A stretch of 24,936 nt of DNA, taken from IMG/VR virus record IMGVR_UViG_3300027971_000208, positions 1 through 24,936 of that record. The stretch is one strand, 5' to 3'. The position numbers and the translations under genes are program-made. Source of the DNA: a virus. The notes below the pieces were generated by a model. That model saw only the letters and a list, made by a program, of their open reading frames with translations, did not search any database and was not told the DNA's origin. Every line of letters begins with the position of its first letter. The first letter of the stretch is position 1. Positions 23,047 to 24,936 of this stretch are shown here, piece by piece.

Positions 23047-23256
23047 ATGAGCAACCTCAACACACCTCAATTCTGGATGGACAGCAATAACAACCTCCGC
23101 AAGGCCAAAAAAATCAACATTGGCTACGCTGGCGGCGGCGACTGCAATTCAATTCGTAACTGGGTTCGTCGTGAATATATGCCAGTTCTTTTCACTGGTT
23201 CACGCGATGAAGCTCAAAAACTGGTGGCGGAAATGGGGGGCGAATTGCTTCCATGA
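23047..23256 (+). CDS. Small unknown protein, first gene of the regulatory operon
   Basis: A 69-aa protein starting MSNLNTPQFWMDSNNNLRKA. I chose the ATG at 23047 because an upstream in-frame TTG at 23011 is itself part of the -35 box. The composition is mixed, with a possible KINIGYAGGGDCNSIRNW beta-turn-helix element and a helical end (DEAQKLVAEMGGEL). No family is recognised. It overlaps the XRE-type gene by 4 nt (ATGA), so the two are translated together. Promoter position suggests it is tightly regulated; it could be a co-regulator or a small antagonist, but nothing in the sequence decides this. Confidence 0.6.
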   Translation: MSNLNTPQFWMDSNNNLRKAKKINIGYAGGGDCNSIRNWVRREYMPVLFTGSRDEAQKLVAEMGGELLP

Positions 23257-23459
23257 CCTCCACTCAATACAAAGCCACACGGGAGCGGCTGGGGATGACC
23301 CAGGCCGCTCTTGCCCTTGCGCTGGACGTGTCGCGCAAAGCAATCAACCAACGCGAGGCGGGCGGCACCATCACGCGGGAAGCGGCGATGGCCTTGGAGC
23401 TTCTGGCGCTCCGAACTAACCCAAAGCGCCGCAAGGGGGCGAACGCTTCGGATCAGTGA
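23253..23459 (+). CDS. XRE/Cro-type helix-turn-helix regulator
   Basis: A 68-aa DNA-binding protein. The HTH reads YKATRERLGMTQAALALALDVSRKAINQREAGG followed by ITREAAMALELL: a first helix with R-x-x-L-G-M-T-Q, the A-x-x-L-x-V-S turn-recognition helix and then E-A-G in place of the usual W-E-x-G. The C-terminus is a short basic tail. Its compact size resembles Cro-like proteins and there is no dimerisation or cleavage domain, so it is not a LexA/CI-type repressor. A probable target is the GTTAC cluster upstream or the inverted repeat that follows its stop. The start overlaps the previous gene stop. Confidence 0.8.
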   Translation: MTSTQYKATRERLGMTQAALALALDVSRKAINQREAGGTITREAAMALELLALRTNPKRRKGANASDQ

Positions 23460-23519
23460 ACTGCGAGCGCAAGCCTTTATGAGCAATACTACATTACCTA
23501 CGAGCAGTTCACTGTATCC
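23450..23519. repeat. Long-armed inverted repeat around the start of the cysteine-rich gene
   Basis: CAGTGAACTGC (23454-23464) and GCAGTTCACTG (23504-23514) are perfect 11-bp arms, extended by GGAT and TATCC with a single-base bulge. The left arm includes the stop of the XRE gene. The ATG at 23479 lies in the 39-nt loop. It could be a pair of operator sites or an mRNA hairpin that controls access to the start. Confidence 0.6.
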
Positions 23520-23802
23520 TGTTTGTTCGGCCTTGGATGGTCAGTTTGCTGCGTGCCAAAACTGTCCGAATGCGTTACTCTGCGGAGACATCGGCGAATG
23601 TGGCGCGGAGATACACCGCGAGGCATTTGAGCTAATGAGCAAACCGCCGTGCAACGAATGCGGGGCGATGACTGCCAAGGAAGCGGAGACGCTATGCAAA
23701 TGCGGCGGTGATCGTGACCACTGCCACGGCTGCGACCTTTGGCCGAACAAAGAGATCAGCGACAGTTCGGCCCGAACTGACGGAAAACTTGAACCCGTTT
23801 AG
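23479..23802 (+). CDS. Cysteine-rich small protein, probably zinc-binding
   Basis: A 107-aa protein with 11 cysteines (16, 26, 29, 35, 41, 58, 61, 73, 75, 82, 85) and several C-x2-C pairs: CQNC, CNEC and CHGC, plus CKC. This looks like two or more zinc ribbons or knuckles. The function is unknown, with nucleic-acid binding or protein bridging as the usual options. I chose the ATG at 23479, which lies inside an inverted repeat; the frame is open upstream but overlaps the XRE gene. The stop codon overlaps the stop of the convergent replication gene (TTAG), so there is no room for a terminator between the two. Confidence 0.65.
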   Translation: MSNTTLPTSSSLYPVCSALDGQFAACQNCPNALLCGDIGECGAEIHREAFELMSKPPCNECGAMTAKEAETLCKCGGDRDHCHGCDLWPNKEISDSSARTDGKLEPV

Positions 23803-24569
23803 ACGTTCGCCCCAGCAATAGCCCGGTAGGATTGCCACTTGCACCACACCACGCCGCCCGTGCGAACCCGCTGATGTTCTTGGATGCGCGAGAACAGGCT
23901 TGAGCCAATGCCGGTAAGTTTCTCGCCGTCCACGGTTTCGCCAAGGTGTAAGCCTTCATGGGTTATCCAGTTGCCGATGCAAAGCGTGGTGCGATCATTT
24001 GAATAACGGTCATCGACAACGCTTTCGATGAGCGGCAAATCCTTAGCTTCCATCCGGTGAAGCTCGTCGATCACCAAAAACGGCGTCTTTTGCAGTTTCT
24101 CCAGCTTCGCCTCACGATCAAAGCCCACGACGGACGCGCAGAGGTCAAAGCCTCGCGTGTAAATGCCAGGGCTGTAGCCGTTGGATGCTCGCCAGTTCGC
24201 AACATAGGCCGCGATTTGAGTCTTGCCGGTCCCGCGCTGGCCAGCCAGAACGCACAAGCGCCCGCCCACAAGCTTGGGTGCCAGCTTTTCAGCCATTGCC
24301 AGCGAAGGCCCGACCATTTCGCCGAGTCGCGAGACGTGCCGACGTGGCCAGCAAGGCGGCAAAGGCAGTGCTTCGGACTCGCGCTTGGCTGGCAGCATTT
24401 CGCAGGCAGGGCAGACGATGACAATTCCCAGCGCGTCAAACTCGTTGCCGCATTCCGCGCAGTTCTTGCGCGTCACGGTGGAAAACAAGCGTTCCAGCTT
24501 GGATAGCGAGGGCAGGCCATCGCGGGTTTCAAGGTAGCCGTCGATTAGGGTTTCAGGTTCGGTGCTCAT
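23799..24569 (-). CDS. DnaC-like helicase-loader ATPase with zinc knuckle
   Basis: A 256-aa AAA+ protein. Walker A GQRGTGKT lies at about 110-117, Walker B FLVIDE at about 164-169, a sensor-like asparagine in CIGNW at about 200, and an Arg-finger candidate in LFSRIQE at about 228. The N-terminal part has a C-x2-C...C-x2-C zinc knuckle (C37, C40, C53, C56) in place of the DnaC helicase-binding domain. Such proteins load the replicative helicase in phages. IstB is the alternative family, but no transposase is nearby. The start overlaps the upstream gene by 4 nt (ATGA). No Shine-Dalgarno sequence is seen. Its partner helicase is outside the window. Confidence 0.85.
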   Translation of the reverse strand: MSTEPETLIDGYLETRDGLPSLSKLERLFSTVTRKNCAECGNEFDALGIVIVCPACEMLPAKRESEALPLPPCWPRRHVSRLGEMVGPSLAMAEKLAPKLVGGRLCVLAGQRGTGKTQIAAYVANWRASNGYSPGIYTRGFDLCASVVGFDREAKLEKLQKTPFLVIDELHRMEAKDLPLIESVVDDRYSNDRTTLCIGNWITHEGLHLGETVDGEKLTGIGSSLFSRIQEHQRVRTGGVVWCKWQSYRAIAGANV

Positions 24570-24936
24570 CGTGTTTTCTGTTCGGGTTGATCTTCAAACC
24601 AAGGGACATCGTTTTCGCTCATGCCTGCGGTGGTCACGTTGGACCGGCCCTGCGGCTTCCAATTCCGCCAGCGGTCAATCTCTCCGCGCCAGTTGTTTAG
24701 CAGTGTCAAAAGCTCTGTGCGGCGATACTTGACGCGCTCGGTGTAGGGGCCAGCCAAGACAGCCAAGCCATCGGCCACGGTTTCGGGCGAAAGTTGCTTC
24801 CAGGCTTTCAACTCCCTCTCGCTCCATTCGGTCGTCGGGCGTCGGCTAAACCACGATGCTACCTCGATCTGCTGAGGCTCAGGACTCCAGCCCGTCGCCT
24901 CGCGCATACGCGCAACGCGCGGGGGTGGGGGTGCGG
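24566..24936 (-). CDS. C-terminal part of a probable phage replication protein (runs off the window)
   Basis: The frame stays open through the window edge without a stop. An ATG at 24907 would give 113 aa, but the preceding codons (APPPPRVAR) look like a proline-rich linker of a longer protein, so this is treated as a partial gene. The visible part reads ASWFSRRPTTEWSERELKAWK, then YTERVKYRRTELLTLLNNWRGEIDRWRNW, the pattern found at the C-terminus of phage replication initiator-like proteins next to DnaC-type loaders (F-R-R-x-x-T-x-W-S-x-x-E-L-K and Y-R-R-x-x-L-x-T-L-L-N-N-W-x-G-E). It overlaps the helicase-loader start by 4 nt. The N-terminal domain would decide the exact function. Confidence 0.65.
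   Translation of the reverse strand, partial: APPPPRVARMREATGWSPEPQQIEVASWFSRRPTTEWSERELKAWKQLSPETVADGLAVLAGPYTERVKYRRTELLTLLNNWRGEIDRWRNWKPQGRSNVTTAGMSENDVPWFEDQPEQKTR

Noticed and set aside
23799-24569. IstB-type transposition helper
   Set aside because: The AAA+ core is shared with IstB, but no transposase or terminal repeats are nearby and the upstream neighbour looks like a phage replication protein, so a helicase loader fits better.
1-24936. CRISPR array, insertion sequence or attachment site
   Set aside because: No regularly spaced direct repeats, transposase, integrase or tRNA-flanked duplication was seen on reading both strands.

Overview
The window looks like the late (structural) module plus part of the early module of a short-tailed, podovirus-like double-stranded DNA phage or prophage. 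The evidence is a terminase pair, a T7-type head-tail connector (portal), a scaffold, a major capsid protein, two T7-like tail tube/nozzle proteins and a run of internal virion (ejection) proteins ending in a giant protein. No integrase, lysis gene, RNA polymerase or DNA polymerase is visible, so the lifestyle is open, although an XRE-type regulator and operator-like repeats hint at a genetic switch. The host cannot be named. GC is moderately high (by eye about 55-65% in coding regions). Most genes lack a clear Shine-Dalgarno sequence and two promoter candidates sit directly on start codons, which fits a host group that tolerates leaderless or SD-poor translation. A Gram-negative host such as Verrucomicrobiota or Proteobacteria is a weak guess.

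Layout, in transcription order. From 20849 down to 39 (minus strand) lies one long, tightly overlapped late operon: small terminase, large terminase, two small unknown genes, portal, a Bbp19-like small protein, a small unknown gene, scaffold, major capsid, a putative decoration protein, tail tubular protein A-like (with a small inserted beta domain), the large nozzle/tail tubular B-like protein, a GNAT-fold acetyltransferase, and three ejection-type proteins of rising size (240, 521 and about 2342 aa). From portal onwards the order matches T7 genes 8-9-10-11-12-14-15-16.

Divergent from it, 21112 to 23802 (plus strand) holds the early/regulatory cassette. A near-consensus sigma70 promoter (TTGACA, 17 bp, TAATAT) overlapped by a perfect inverted repeat drives a very acidic 311-aa protein. 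Then come a ribbon-helix-helix-like protein, a basic protein, a conserved small phage protein and, behind a second promoter with GTTAC repeats, a small unknown gene, an XRE-type HTH regulator and a cysteine-rich protein. From 24936 down to 23799 (minus strand) are replication genes: the C-terminal part of a probable replication protein cut by the window edge, and a DnaC-like helicase loader with a zinc knuckle.

Most notable: (1) the giant ejection protein carries a protein-kinase-like domain of the polyvalent-protein type, inside a low-GC segment bounded on both sides by an FSL motif, which suggests a swapped-in effector delivered with the DNA; (2) the first early gene encodes a highly acidic protein (71 Asp/Glu against 16 Lys/Arg by my count), a candidate DNA-mimic or anti-defence protein; (3) several operator- and hairpin-like elements lie in the few non-coding gaps.
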